This document shows, piece by piece, positions 51,722 to 61,022 of a stretch of DNA of 64,000 bases (positions within the stretch are counted from its first letter, which is position 1; each line of letters opens with the position of its first letter). The notes under the pieces were generated by a model. That model ran no database searches. It worked only from the letters and a program-made list of their open reading frames with translations, and was not told where the DNA came from. This DNA comes from CAYOWQ01 sp964407695 (GTDB taxonomy: Bacteria; Planctomycetota; Phycisphaerae; Phycisphaerales; SM1A02), in assembly GCA_964407695.1 (NCBI GenBank), contig CAYOWQ010000004.1, positions 124,001 through 188,000 of the forward strand, in the 5' to 3' direction. A program made the position numbers and the translations under genes.

Positions 51722-53003
51722 CGTTTCGGGTATCCACAACCAGACGAGCGTGACAGCCGACAATCGAGTAATCAACGCGATCGTGGTGGGTAACAATCAG
51801 GACCGCATCCTGCTTCGCCAGAAGCTCCGGCGTGAGCGGCTCCGAATGGAGCGTGATCCGAAATCTTTTCATCGGCGGAAAGGCCGCCATATGCGGATCG
51901 TGGTACCCCACCGACGCCCCGCTCTCATGCAACAGCTCGATGATCTCCGCGGCCGGCGTCTCGCGGATATCGTCGATATTTGGCTTGTAGGCGATGCCGA
52001 GGATCAGAATTCGCGACCCTCGAATCGGTTTCCCATCGTCATTGAGCGCTCTCGCGAGGCGATCAACGACATAGTGCGGCATCGAGGCGTTGATCTCGCC
52101 GGCGAGCTCGATGAACTTGGTCGCCCGCCCGATGGCCTTCGCCTTCCAGGTCAGATAGAAGGGATCAATCGGGATGCAATGCCCCCCAAGGCCCGGTCCC
52201 GGAAAGAACGGCATGAAGCCGAACGGCTTGGTACTCGAGGCCCGAATGACTTCCCAGACATCGATGCCCATGTCGGAGAACACCATCTTCAACTCGTTCA
52301 CAAGAGCGATGTTTACCGAACGAAAGATGTTCTCGAGCAATTTCGCCGCCTCAGCCACTTCGGCGGACGAAACCGGATGCACTTCACGGACAAACGAACG
52401 ATAAAACTTCGCGGCCACCTCGGTCGACTGATCATCGATCCCCCCAACCAATTTGGGAATGTTGGAGGTTGAATACCCCGGTCGGCCCGGGTCTTCTCGC
52501 TCCGGACTGAACGCCACAAAGAAATCCCGGCCCGCTTTGAGTCCGCTCCCCTCGAGAATCGGAAGCATCTCATCACGAGTCGTTCCGGGATAGGTCGTCG
52601 ATTCGAGGACAATCAACTGACCGCAGCCCAGTGTGTCAGCACAGAGCCGAGTCGAGTTCAGCACCGCGCTCAAATCCGGTTCACGGTGCGGCCCCAGCGG
52701 CGTCGGCACACACAGGAGGATCACGTCGGCCCGCCCCAACGCTTTCGGGTCGCTGGTGGGCTCGAAGGCATCGGTCGTCGCCAGCTCGCGATAGAACTCG
52801 CCGCCCAGATGCTGAATATACGGCTCGCCGCGTTTGAGCTTCTGAATCTTCGCGTCATCGATGTCAAAGCCGATGACGCGGAATCCCGCCTCGCGAACAG
52901 CCCGAACCAGCGGGAGGCCGACATAGCCGAGACCGACCACCGCCACCGTCGCCGACCGGCTCTCGATTCGCGATTGGAGCTCTTGCAAGGGGTTCAGAGC
53001 CAT
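51675..53003 (-). CDS. Nucleotide sugar dehydrogenase (UDP-N-acetylglucosamine 6-dehydrogenase type)
   Basis: The product has 442 residues. The NAD motif is VVGLGYVGLPL (22-32). The catalytic cysteine is C276 in PGLGGHCIPIDPFY. Other conserved parts are FSPEREDPG, EAAKLLENIFRSVNIALVNE and LGIAYKPNIDDIRETPA. The enzyme oxidises C6 of a UDP-hexose to the uronic acid with two NAD. The pattern fits the WbpA/WecC group rather than UDP-glucose dehydrogenase. With the aminotransferase nearby it could supply the polysaccharide locus. Confidence 0.93.
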   Translation of the reverse strand: MALNPLQELQSRIESRSATVAVVGLGYVGLPLVRAVREAGFRVIGFDIDDAKIQKLKRGEPYIQHLGGEFYRELATTDAFEPTSDPKALGRADVILLCVPTPLGPHREPDLSAVLNSTRLCADTLGCGQLIVLESTTYPGTTRDEMLPILEGSGLKAGRDFFVAFSPEREDPGRPGYSTSNIPKLVGGIDDQSTEVAAKFYRSFVREVHPVSSAEVAEAAKLLENIFRSVNIALVNELKMVFSDMGIDVWEVIRASSTKPFGFMPFFPGPGLGGHCIPIDPFYLTWKAKAIGRATKFIELAGEINASMPHYVVDRLARALNDDGKPIRGSRILILGIAYKPNIDDIRETPAAEIIELLHESGASVGYHDPHMAAFPPMKRFRITLHSEPLTPELLAKQDAVLIVTHHDRVDYSIVGCHARLVVDTRNVMEGIPGVRARVVKA

Positions 53004-53027
53004 GGGGTCGGCAATATACGAGATACC

Positions 53028-53252
53028 ATGTTCGCCATGCGATACGTGCGACCATCGCTCAGTGTTCTCAGCCTCGCCGCGGCGTTCCTGCTGAACTCCG
53101 CCTGCAAGGACCGAACTGTGCTCGTGGAGCAGTTCGACAACGGACCCGTCGGTGGCCCGCCGGGGCCATCCGAGGGCATCCGACGCGTTGGAATCAATGA
53201 CCTGCCGCCGCCCGGAAAATCCTGGATTCGCGTCGAAAAATCGGCGAGGTAA
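53028..53252 (+). CDS. Very small lipoprotein
   Basis: The product has 74 residues with a signal peptide ending in LLNSAC (lipobox Cys). Only about 48 residues follow, rich in Gly and Pro (NGPVGGPPGPSEGIRRVG), and a basic end. The start could also be ATG 53037. No family is recognised. It is divergent from the sugar dehydrogenase and ends 24 bases before the convergent GH57 gene. Confidence 0.55.
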   Translation: MFAMRYVRPSLSVLSLAAAFLLNSACKDRTVLVEQFDNGPVGGPPGPSEGIRRVGINDLPPPGKSWIRVEKSAR

Positions 53253-53276
53253 TCCCCCATCTCCTCATCACTGCAA

Positions 53277-54479
53277 TCATTTCTCCGCACGGCGGCGGAT
53301 GTTGTCGAGCACGTTCATGAAGTTGATATAGCCGTCGTAAGGGCTGTCATAGGGCGAGAAATACTTGTGGACATCGCCATCAGCCCAGTACTTTGTGCAC
53401 ATGTAATACAGATGGTCCGATGTGGTCAGTTTTCGCCAGTCTTCGAGAATGTACGGATCCCCGGCGGCATGCTTGTCCTTCACGGCTTTCTCAAGCCGGA
53501 AAAGTTCGGACGCGGCGTTCTCCTGCATGGGGTTGCCCAGCCACGCTGAAAGGTCTCGCTCGGTATCGGCCCACGAGATGGGGTAGGGGGCGTCATATTC
53601 ACCTACGGACTGATAGCAGTCGAGCACCTGCGACGGCGTCAGGAAGTCGTTGTGGCCGGGATTGATGTCATAGATCTTCTCGGGCAAGGCGTCCAGAAAC
53701 TGAAAGATTCCCGTGTGCTCCCACTGGTGTTCACCCAGCGTTTCATAATCCATGAACAGGTTGCAGGTGTATCCATCGCCGTTGATGTCGTTGACCCACT
53801 TGGCAAACTTCTCCGCCGTCAAAGGCCACTCGCTCCAGTTGCGATCAGAAAATCGAAACGCGATGTCATCGGACAATCGGTAGTTCTTCAACAGCAGACG
53901 CATCTGTTTCGGTGACGCGGACTTCGGAGATAGATAGACATAGTTTGGCGATCGAAACCCAAGCAGCCGATCCACTCCTTCACAAATCACCGCTCGATAC
54001 TCGGTCTTTTCTGCAATCGCCGCACCAAGATCGTTGAAATAGATCAACTCGGTGTTTCGAAAGACCTGTGGCGTCACCCCGAACGTCCTCTTCATCAGGT
54101 CACGATGCGCCTTCGCCTGGGCGAAAAACTCGTCTCGCGAATACAGGAAAGAGAGAGAGTGGTGCGACGTTTCGCCAAGCAACTCACACGCACCGGTATC
54201 CACGAGCGCCTTGAAGAGATCGACCACGTCCGGCGCCCAGGCCAGCATCTGCTCGAGCGCCACCCCCGTGATCGAGTAGGCCACCCGAAACCGGTTTTCA
54301 TGGCGCCGAACCAAATCGAGAATCTTCTCCGTGGCGGGCCGATAACACTTCGAGGCCACTTTTCGCATGATCCCTTCGTTCGCGGCATTGTCGAAGTAGA
54401 ACGGATCCGCGTCGAAGATCGAATACCGACGAATCCGATAAGGCTGGTGGACCTGAAAATAGAAGCAGACCGATGTCAT
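53277..54479 (-). CDS. Glycoside hydrolase family 57 protein
   Basis: The product has 400 residues. GH57 signatures are visible: FYFQVHQPYRIR at the start, LLGETSHHSLSFLYS, QVFRNTELIY (with the expected catalytic Glu) and FMDYETLGEHQW near the acid residue. Family members are alpha-amylases, 4-alpha-glucanotransferases or branching enzymes acting on alpha-glucans in the cytoplasm. No signal peptide is seen. The start at 54479 gives the conserved MTSVCFYFQVHQPY. Confidence 0.92.
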   Translation of the reverse strand: MTSVCFYFQVHQPYRIRRYSIFDADPFYFDNAANEGIMRKVASKCYRPATEKILDLVRRHENRFRVAYSITGVALEQMLAWAPDVVDLFKALVDTGACELLGETSHHSLSFLYSRDEFFAQAKAHRDLMKRTFGVTPQVFRNTELIYFNDLGAAIAEKTEYRAVICEGVDRLLGFRSPNYVYLSPKSASPKQMRLLLKNYRLSDDIAFRFSDRNWSEWPLTAEKFAKWVNDINGDGYTCNLFMDYETLGEHQWEHTGIFQFLDALPEKIYDINPGHNDFLTPSQVLDCYQSVGEYDAPYPISWADTERDLSAWLGNPMQENAASELFRLEKAVKDKHAAGDPYILEDWRKLTTSDHLYYMCTKYWADGDVHKYFSPYDSPYDGYINFMNVLDNIRRRAEK

Positions 54480-54697
54480 GTGGACCCATCGTAGCGGACC
54501 CACGCCGAACGTTTTCAGGCGCCCAACCTACTCCGGTTACCCCGCTTCACCCCCACCGACCACAATTCGTAACAATTTGCATGACAACAGGTTGCACCTT
54601 TGGCGGCCGGTGTCATGATCGAAGTGCAGCGGCATCCTGAATTCTTCAGGGACGGTGCAGCTGTTGGTTCAACTCTATCTTTTCGGAGAAATGATCA

Positions 54698-55324
54698 ATG
54701 TCGCTCTGTCGCTATTCTCTTGCCGCTTGCATCGGCCTACTGCTTTCTTCGGTCTCAGCTGCCGACATCATCAACATCCAGTCAGATAGCGGGAATTCCA
54801 CCAGCAGTCTCGGCTCCTATGTCGGATCCCTCGACTACTCCTTCCTCGGTGGAAACTCCGGATCCCTGACGGTGACGCTCACCAACACGACTCCTGTCGC
54901 CGACGGAGGCTTTCTCACCGGTTTCCTTTTCAACGTCGGAAGCAATGATCCGTTCGCCAGCGCTGATTTCCTTGGCGGCGACTATCCCTTCCTCGAAGCG
55001 GCAGGCGAGAGCGGCAATCCGTTCGGCTCGAGCTATGTCGGTGGCGCAGCCCTCGGTGGTAACTTCGAGGGTGGCGGAAACCCCACCGTTGGAATCGACA
55101 ACGGCGATACCGGAATCTTCTCCTTCGCCATCACTGCCTCCGACGCGTCGAGCCTCTCGGCCGCGTCCTTCCTCGAGGGCCCCTACGAGTTCAACTTTAT
55201 TGTGCGATTCAGAGGGTTCGCCAATGGCGGCTCTGACAAGGTCCCCGGTACGACGGTGCCAGGCCCGGGGGCTCTCGCCCTGCTCGGCCTCGCCGGACTC
55301 GCCTCCCGCCGACGAAGCCGCTGA
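54698..55324 (+). CDS. Exported PEP-CTERM-like protein, probable exosortase substrate
   Basis: The product has 208 residues. An N-terminal signal peptide ends at SVSAAD. The mature part is Ser, Gly and Asn rich (SDSGNSTSSLGSYVGSLDYS) and likely beta. The C-terminus has the three-part sorting signal: VPGPG, the hydrophobic ALALLGLAGLA, and the basic SRRRSR. This is the variant PEP-CTERM common in planctomycetes and pairs well with the exosortase at 36853. A possible promoter is TTGCAC (54592-54597) with CATGAT (54614-54619), 16 bases apart. GGAG lies nine bases before the start. Confidence 0.85.
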   Translation: MSLCRYSLAACIGLLLSSVSAADIINIQSDSGNSTSSLGSYVGSLDYSFLGGNSGSLTVTLTNTTPVADGGFLTGFLFNVGSNDPFASADFLGGDYPFLEAAGESGNPFGSSYVGGAALGGNFEGGGNPTVGIDNGDTGIFSFAITASDASSLSAASFLEGPYEFNFIVRFRGFANGGSDKVPGTTVPGPGALALLGLAGLASRRRSR

Positions 55325-55357
55325 CCGCTCATCAGCCAGACTTTCTTGATCCCTCCG

Positions 55358-55386
55358 TGGAGCCGGCAATCGCCGGCTCCATTTTT
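55358..55386 (+). terminator. Intrinsic terminator after the PEP-CTERM-like gene
   Basis: The stem TGGAGCCGGC/GCCGGCTCCA (55358-55367 with 55372-55381) has the loop AATC and is followed by TTTTT. It separates the gene from pyrE. Confidence 0.92.
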
Positions 55387-55430
55387 CATGTCTCGACGCG
55401 GATTGAGGCACCTGTGCTACTGTGCGGCGC

Positions 55431-55961
55431 ATGGATCGCTCGCAATTGGCTCAACGCATCGCCGAAGTGTCCCTGCTCCGCGGGTCTTTTACCCTTCGCT
55501 CGGGCCGCACCAGTTCGTACTACCTCGACAAATACCTCTTCTCGACACAGCCCGACGTCCTGAAGGCTCTCGGTGACCTTTTCGCCGCGAAACTCCCTCG
55601 GCCCCTCGATCGGCTCGCAGGCGCTGAACTGGGCGGTATTCCGCTGGTTACCGCCACGAGCCTCGCGAGCGGCCTGCCGTGCGTCTTCATTCGAAATCAG
55701 AAGAAGGACTACGGCACCGCCAAGCAGCTCGAAGGCGTCGTCAACCGCGGTGACCGCGTGGTGATCGTGGAAGACGTCGCCACCACCGGCGGCCAGGCCC
55801 TCGAGGCTGCCAAGGTGCTTCAGGCGGCCGGGGCCACCGTCCTGTCAATCCTGGCAACCATCGATCGCCTCGAAGGTGCGCGGCAAAATGTCGAGTCGGC
55901 CGGCATCGAATTCGACGCACTCTTCAGCGTTCGCGATCTCGGAATCGACCCCGGAGCGTAA
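55431..55961 (+). CDS. pyrE: Orotate phosphoribosyltransferase
   Basis: The 176-residue enzyme joins orotate to PRPP to make orotidine monophosphate in pyrimidine synthesis. Motifs include the early FTLRSGRTSSYYLDKY and the PRPP-binding loop RVVIVEDVATTGGQALEAA. FIRNQKKDYGTAKQLEG is also typical. ATG 55431 is preferred over the GTG at 55422. aroC follows 48 bases later in the same direction. Confidence 0.95.
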   Translation: MDRSQLAQRIAEVSLLRGSFTLRSGRTSSYYLDKYLFSTQPDVLKALGDLFAAKLPRPLDRLAGAELGGIPLVTATSLASGLPCVFIRNQKKDYGTAKQLEGVVNRGDRVVIVEDVATTGGQALEAAKVLQAAGATVLSILATIDRLEGARQNVESAGIEFDALFSVRDLGIDPGA

Positions 55962-56009
55962 CGCCACCGCAGCGCGACCGGCCGCACCGCAATACACTGA
56001 CCGGACGCC

Positions 56010-57239
56010 ATGCCCACCCTGACCTACGCAACCGCTGGTGAATCGCACGGCCCTGCCCTTATCGCATTGGTGGAAGGTCTGCCCGCCGACCTCCCGGTGG
56101 ATGAACCGTTCATCAACGCCGAATTACGCCGTCGCCAGGGCGGCTACGGTCGCGGTGGACGCCAACGAATCGAATCAGACTCAGTGGCCGTACTCTCCGG
56201 CGTCCGGGTCCACTCAAGCGGCCGAAGAACGACCGGCGGCCCGATTGCCTTGCAGATTCTGAACCAGGACAATCGAATCGACGATCCCGAGCGAACGCCG
56301 CCGGTTCATCGTCCGCGGCCGGGGCATGCGGATCTTGCCGGCTCAATCAAATGGCTCACGAACGACTGTCGGAACACCCTTGAGCGTGCCAGCGCTCGTG
56401 AGACTGCGGCTCGCACCGCCGCTGGGGCGCTGGCGAGGTGTCTGCTCCGTGAATTCGGCATCGAGTGCTTCGCCTTCGTTCGTGGCGCATTGGATGCGGT
56501 GTCCGATGTCTCGCCGAAGAATTCGACCTGGCGTTCGCTGATTCCGATTCGCGATGGGTCCGAGGTGTATTGCCCGGATGAAGCGACGTCGGCTCGCATC
56601 GTCGAGCGGATTCATCGGGCCAAGGTGGAGAAGGACACGGTGGGAGGCCTGATCGAATGCCATGTCTTCGGGTGTCCAATCGGACTGGGCTCGTGCAATC
56701 AGTGGCATACCCGCCTCGACAGCCGGCTCGCGGCGGCCGTCATGGGTATTCAGGCGTTCAAATCGGTGGAAATCGGACTTGGCCGTGAATGCGCGTTCCG
56801 CATGGGTTCAAAGGTTCACGACCCGATCGAGTTCGAAGCGTCGATGATCGACACCCCGTCGATCGGATTTCGACGACCGTCCAACAATGCCGGAGGTATT
56901 GAAGGAGGGATGACCAACGGCATGCCCGTTGTTGTGACCGGCGTGATGAAACCAATCAGCACGTTGTTACAAGGGATGCCCAGCGTCGATCTCCGTTCAC
57001 TCGAATCCCAGCGCTCCGATTACGAACGATCCGACATCTCGGCGATCGCTGCCGCCAGTGTCGTGATGGAGAACGTGGTTGGCTTCGAGATCGCTCGAGT
57101 GCTGCTCGAGAAGTTCGCCGGCGACACGCTCCGCGAGGTGCGATCCGCCTACGACTCCTATCTCGCATTGGCCCGCCGACTTTCCGAGTCTCGAGCCTCG
57201 CATTCCGGGCAAGCCGAGAAGGAGACGTCCGAGGCATGA
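56010..57239 (+). CDS. aroC: Chorismate synthase
   Basis: The 409-residue enzyme removes phosphate from EPSP to give chorismate, using reduced flavin. Motifs are clear: ATAGESHGPALIALVEGLPA at the start, RRQGGYGRGGRQRIESD, RPGHADLAGSIKW, and the family segment RRPSNNAGGIEGGMTNGMPV. The length is slightly above normal, with a charged C-terminal tail of about 20 residues. The next gene overlaps the stop by four bases. Confidence 0.96.
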   Translation: MPTLTYATAGESHGPALIALVEGLPADLPVDEPFINAELRRRQGGYGRGGRQRIESDSVAVLSGVRVHSSGRRTTGGPIALQILNQDNRIDDPERTPPVHRPRPGHADLAGSIKWLTNDCRNTLERASARETAARTAAGALARCLLREFGIECFAFVRGALDAVSDVSPKNSTWRSLIPIRDGSEVYCPDEATSARIVERIHRAKVEKDTVGGLIECHVFGCPIGLGSCNQWHTRLDSRLAAAVMGIQAFKSVEIGLGRECAFRMGSKVHDPIEFEASMIDTPSIGFRRPSNNAGGIEGGMTNGMPVVVTGVMKPISTLLQGMPSVDLRSLESQRSDYERSDISAIAAASVVMENVVGFEIARVLLEKFAGDTLREVRSAYDSYLALARRLSESRASHSGQAEKETSEA

Positions 57240-58189
57240 CGCGGCTGATCGCCAGCCGACTCCTGCAGTTGCCTCTGATCCTGGCTGCGGTGTTTCTCCT
57301 GACGTTCAGTCTCGCGTGGATGATTCCGGGCAATCCGCTCACCAATGCGGACGGCCGACGGCCTTCCCCGGAAATCGAGAAGGCGATGATCGCTCGATAC
57401 CGGCTGGACAATCCTGTGACATTTGCCGTGGACTATCTCGACAAGGCCAGCGGGTTCGCATGGCTGCGGGGAGCCCATGCCAGGCCATTTGATCTCGGGC
57501 CCAGCCTGCGCTTTCAGGACGTCACGGTCAACCGGATTCTCGCGGCGGGATTGCCCGTGTCAGTCACCATCGGGCTCACCTCCATTCTGCTCGCCTTGCT
57601 GATCGGCCTGACAGCCGGCGTAGTCGGCGCGATGTGGCCCGGCTCCATGGCCGACAGCGCCACGCTCGCCGTGGCGCTGGTCGGAATCAGTCTTCCGTCA
57701 TTCGTTGTCGGTGCGGCGATGCTTATCGTCTTTGCGGTCATCCTGCAGTGGTTCCCGATCGGCGGTTGGGGAGGCTGGCGCCACCTGTTCCTGCCGTCGC
57801 TGACCCTTTCACTTCCGTTTGCCGCCTATATCGCGCGGCTCGTTCGCTTCGGCATGATCGAACAGATGGAAATGGACTACATTCGCACGGCCAGGGCCAA
57901 GGGGCTTTCTACATTTCAGGCAGCGCTCCGACATGCCCTGAAAAACGCGTTCCTTCCCGTCCTCAGCTATCTCGGTCCGGCCGCAGCCGTTGCGATGACC
58001 GGTTCCTTCGTCGTCGAGAGGGTTTTTGCCGCGCCGGGAATCGGGCAGCACTTCGTGGATGCCGTCATCAACAAGGACATCACGTTGGTCATGGGCATCG
58101 TCCTGGTCTATTCCACGATGCTCGTGCTCTTCAACTTGATGGTTGATCTGTTGTACCGTTGGATTGACCCGAGGATTGAGCTTCTGTGA
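57236..58189 (+). CDS. ABC transporter permease, DppB/OppB type
   Basis: The product has 317 residues and six membrane segments. The N-terminus (ASRLLQLPLILAAVFLLTFS, then IPGNPL) is typical of peptide/nickel permease subunit B. The coupling motif is YIRTARAKGLSTFQAALRHA. The usual partners (subunit C, ATPases, binding protein) do not follow, because the next gene is on the other strand, and none is elsewhere in the window. The ATGA overlap with aroC suggests translational coupling. Confidence 0.92.
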   Translation: MTRLIASRLLQLPLILAAVFLLTFSLAWMIPGNPLTNADGRRPSPEIEKAMIARYRLDNPVTFAVDYLDKASGFAWLRGAHARPFDLGPSLRFQDVTVNRILAAGLPVSVTIGLTSILLALLIGLTAGVVGAMWPGSMADSATLAVALVGISLPSFVVGAAMLIVFAVILQWFPIGGWGGWRHLFLPSLTLSLPFAAYIARLVRFGMIEQMEMDYIRTARAKGLSTFQAALRHALKNAFLPVLSYLGPAAAVAMTGSFVVERVFAAPGIGQHFVDAVINKDITLVMGIVLVYSTMLVLFNLMVDLLYRWIDPRIELL

Positions 58190-58862
58190 CCGCCGTAGTC
58201 AACATCTCTTCGACACGATGAAGGATTCGACGTTCCGTGGCCACGTCTCGGCCAATCGGTGTCCAGAGGCTCAGGGTCTCCGGAGAACCGGATTCGGCAA
58301 TTCGACGATCAGTCTCCGGGTCGCTGTAATACGACACCATTCGTCGAGACCACTCAAATCGCCTGATATTCGGGGTATGAGCTCGTTCCACATAGACCGA
58401 CACCCGAAGCTCGATGGGACCGTTCAATTGGGTGAGATCGGGAAAGTCCCCCGATGCCAGAGGCGTCGGGCCGCGAAGAGGCGCTTGGGGATCCGACGGC
58501 AGCGTTGGCGGCGAGAAATCTGCAGGCACAAATTCCAGCCGGGCCCGACGGCGCTGGAAGGCGATCATGTTCTCGAAACTCTCACCGAATGATGCATTGT
58601 CGGTGCGCCACGGTTCAATCAATGACCCCGAGAACTCCGGCGAGGTCGTAATGAGGCCGCCCCGAGGGTCTAGAAAGCTCCCGGGCATCCCTTCCTTCCG
58701 GACCGCCTCCGCGGCAGCATTGAACGCTACCTCATAGGTCCCGGTCGGAATCTGAACAACATCAATCGGGGCCGGCGCACCACAGCCCGCCAGTTGAATG
58801 ACTGTCACGGGGACCACGATCAGGCTCAAGGTCCGAGAAGAAGCGCGTCGCCATGTCGCCAT
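58131..58862 (-). CDS. Lipoprotein of unknown function
   Basis: The product has 243 residues. The signal peptide ends with the lipobox QLAGC. The mature part has an EVAFNAAAEAVRKEG segment and mixed strands (GLITTSPEFSGS, IELRVSVYVERAHTPNIRRF) like a group of planctomycete lipoproteins that share a short TyEvAfnaA pattern. The function is unknown. ATG 58862 is preferred over 58919. The 3' end overlaps the convergent permease gene by 59 bases. Confidence 0.72.
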   Translation of the reverse strand: MATWRRASSRTLSLIVVPVTVIQLAGCGAPAPIDVVQIPTGTYEVAFNAAAEAVRKEGMPGSFLDPRGGLITTSPEFSGSLIEPWRTDNASFGESFENMIAFQRRRARLEFVPADFSPPTLPSDPQAPLRGPTPLASGDFPDLTQLNGPIELRVSVYVERAHTPNIRRFEWSRRMVSYYSDPETDRRIAESGSPETLSLWTPIGRDVATERRILHRVEEMLTTAVTEAQSSGQSNGTTDQPSS

Positions 58863-59066
58863 GTTCCACCCAGTGTACCCAAACCTGCTGGAACCAATCG
58901 ACGTGTCCGATCGAATCACCGTTCGTTGACCCGCCCCGAATGCGATCTATAGTCGAATGAGGCCTTCGGGCCTCGACCCCATCCTTTTCCAACCGCCTGA
59001 GACCTCGGAGAGAAGTACCGAACCTCGCGGCGATTCGTGTCTTTTGTCCGTGCTGAGCGAACCGTT

Positions 59067-61022
59067 ATGAACGACAGTCTTCGAACTCTGCAACGGCGCC
59101 GCCGGATTGCATTCACAGTGGTTTCCATGGCCCTTGCCGCGGCCGTTATCGTGCCCCAGGTTTCCGCGGGTCGGCGTCGACCGCAATTGCCTCTTCCGAC
59201 GAACTCCGCAGATTTCTTCCAATCGGGAACCCAGCCGGACACAGATCGATACTCGTTCGAACCGGTGCAGGCCAGCTACAACTGCGGTTTCTGTCACTCA
59301 GACTACGGCAAGGATTTTGCACCGCTCGACTCTTGGGTAGCGAGCCTCATGGGTCAATCCGCTCGCGATCCGGTCTGGCATGCCGCATTGGCCATTTCAA
59401 ATCAGGATGCGGCCGGCTCCGGCGAATTTTGCATCCGCTGCCACGCGCCGGGTGCCTGGCTGGCGGGCCGTGCGGCACCGGCGGATCTCTCGCTCTTCGA
59501 GCCGGACGACTTCGATGGCGTCACTTGCCATTTCTGTCACCGCTTGGTCAATCCTGTGTTGGGGCCGGATAGCGCCGTTGGATATCCCGAAAACAGTGAT
59601 CTTGATCCGGATGTCGAGATTCTCGCTGCGCTCGAAAAGGAAGGTCTGGTGCCCGCTGGTCACGGCAATGCTCGGTACGTGATGGACCCAAGGGATAATC
59701 GTCGCGGACCCTTTGCCGACATCCCGTACAACATGCACGGCTATAGCCAGCTTGGCGAGCCCGTTGAGATCATCACGTCGCCATTCCATCAGAAGTCAGA
59801 GTTGTGCGCCACCTGCCACGACGTGAGCAATCCGGCATTCACCCGTCAACGAGACGGCAACTACGCACTCAATCCCCCCGGCCAGCCGCACCCGACGCAA
59901 GACCCGTACGACATGTTCCCGGAACAACGAACCTACAGCGAGTGGGCCAACAGCACTTTTGCGTCCACGGGTGTCTATTTTGAGGATCATCGCTTCGGCG
60001 GCAACAAGGCCGACGGCATCATGTCTTCCTGCCAGGACTGTCACATGCCAGATCAGGCGGGGGGCGGGTGCTTTTTCTATGAAGCCCCTCCCTTCTTCGC
60101 GCGTCCGGATATGCCGCAACACTCGTTCTCGGGTGCCAACTCGTGGGTGATTTCGGCGGTCAAGAAACAGATGGGTGATGAAGCCGAATCCATCGGTCTG
60201 ACGGATGAGCGTGTTTCCGACGCCAAGAGCCGCGTCATCCAGATGCTCAGAAACGCTTCGGACATGACGCTGACGCAGGATGGCGATCTGCTGCACGTTC
60301 GGGTCATCAACCTGTCCGGCCACAAGCTTCCGACCGGGTACCCCGAAGGCCGAATGATGTGGCTCAATGTCAGGTTCTACGACGCGTCAGATTCCCTCGT
60401 CGCCGAGCATGGCGCCTACGACCTGCAAACCGCGACCTTGAATCGGGGAGATACCAAGGTCTATGAGACACGTCACGGCATGGATCGCACCATGTCTGGA
60501 TTAACCGGTCTTCCGGCCGGCAAATCGTTTCACCTGGCTCTCAATAACGTCGTTTTGTTTGACAACCGCATCCCCCCGCTCGGTTTCACGAATGCCGCAT
60601 TTGAGGCGGTTCAGGCCGGGCCGGTTGGCTACACCTATCAAGATGGGCAAAATTGGGATAACACAACCTTCTCCATTCCGCCGGGAGCCATTCGCGCCCA
60701 CGTGACCCTGTATTATCAGACCAGCAGTCGCGAGTACATGGAGTTCCTGCGGGACGCAAACTCTTCCAACGACGCCGGAAACATTGCCTTCGACCTCTGG
60801 AACCAAATCGATCAGAGCGCCCCGGTCGATATGGATTCGGGCGAGATCACGTTTGCACCAACCTGTAATCTGGGAGATTTGAACTGCGACGGCATCGTTG
60901 ACGGGGCGGACCTCGGGCTGCTCCTTGCGGCGTGGGGCTCGAGCGATCAGATTGCCGATCTTAACGCGAGCGGCGACGTGGATGGCGCAGATCTCGGCTT
61001 GCTTCTGTCCCAGTGGGGCTAA
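59067..61022 (+). CDS. Exported five-heme c-type cytochrome with dockerin-like tail
   Basis: The product has 651 residues. A basic N-terminus and signal (VVSMALAAAVIVPQVSAGRR) are followed by five CxxCH heme motifs: CGFCH (73), CIRCH (122), CHFCH (154), CATCH (247) and CQDCH (322). Residues 400-610 form a beta domain without heme (LLHVRVINLSGHKLPTGYPE). The tail carries two dockerin-like repeats (IVDGADLGLLLAAWG, DVDGADLGLLLSQW). The first half resembles multiheme cytochrome c554-like domains. It probably carries electrons outside the inner membrane. GTG 59037 is another possible start. Confidence 0.88.
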   Translation: MNDSLRTLQRRRRIAFTVVSMALAAAVIVPQVSAGRRRPQLPLPTNSADFFQSGTQPDTDRYSFEPVQASYNCGFCHSDYGKDFAPLDSWVASLMGQSARDPVWHAALAISNQDAAGSGEFCIRCHAPGAWLAGRAAPADLSLFEPDDFDGVTCHFCHRLVNPVLGPDSAVGYPENSDLDPDVEILAALEKEGLVPAGHGNARYVMDPRDNRRGPFADIPYNMHGYSQLGEPVEIITSPFHQKSELCATCHDVSNPAFTRQRDGNYALNPPGQPHPTQDPYDMFPEQRTYSEWANSTFASTGVYFEDHRFGGNKADGIMSSCQDCHMPDQAGGGCFFYEAPPFFARPDMPQHSFSGANSWVISAVKKQMGDEAESIGLTDERVSDAKSRVIQMLRNASDMTLTQDGDLLHVRVINLSGHKLPTGYPEGRMMWLNVRFYDASDSLVAEHGAYDLQTATLNRGDTKVYETRHGMDRTMSGLTGLPAGKSFHLALNNVVLFDNRIPPLGFTNAAFEAVQAGPVGYTYQDGQNWDNTTFSIPPGAIRAHVTLYYQTSSREYMEFLRDANSSNDAGNIAFDLWNQIDQSAPVDMDSGEITFAPTCNLGDLNCDGIVDGADLGLLLAAWGSSDQIADLNASGDVDGADLGLLLSQWG

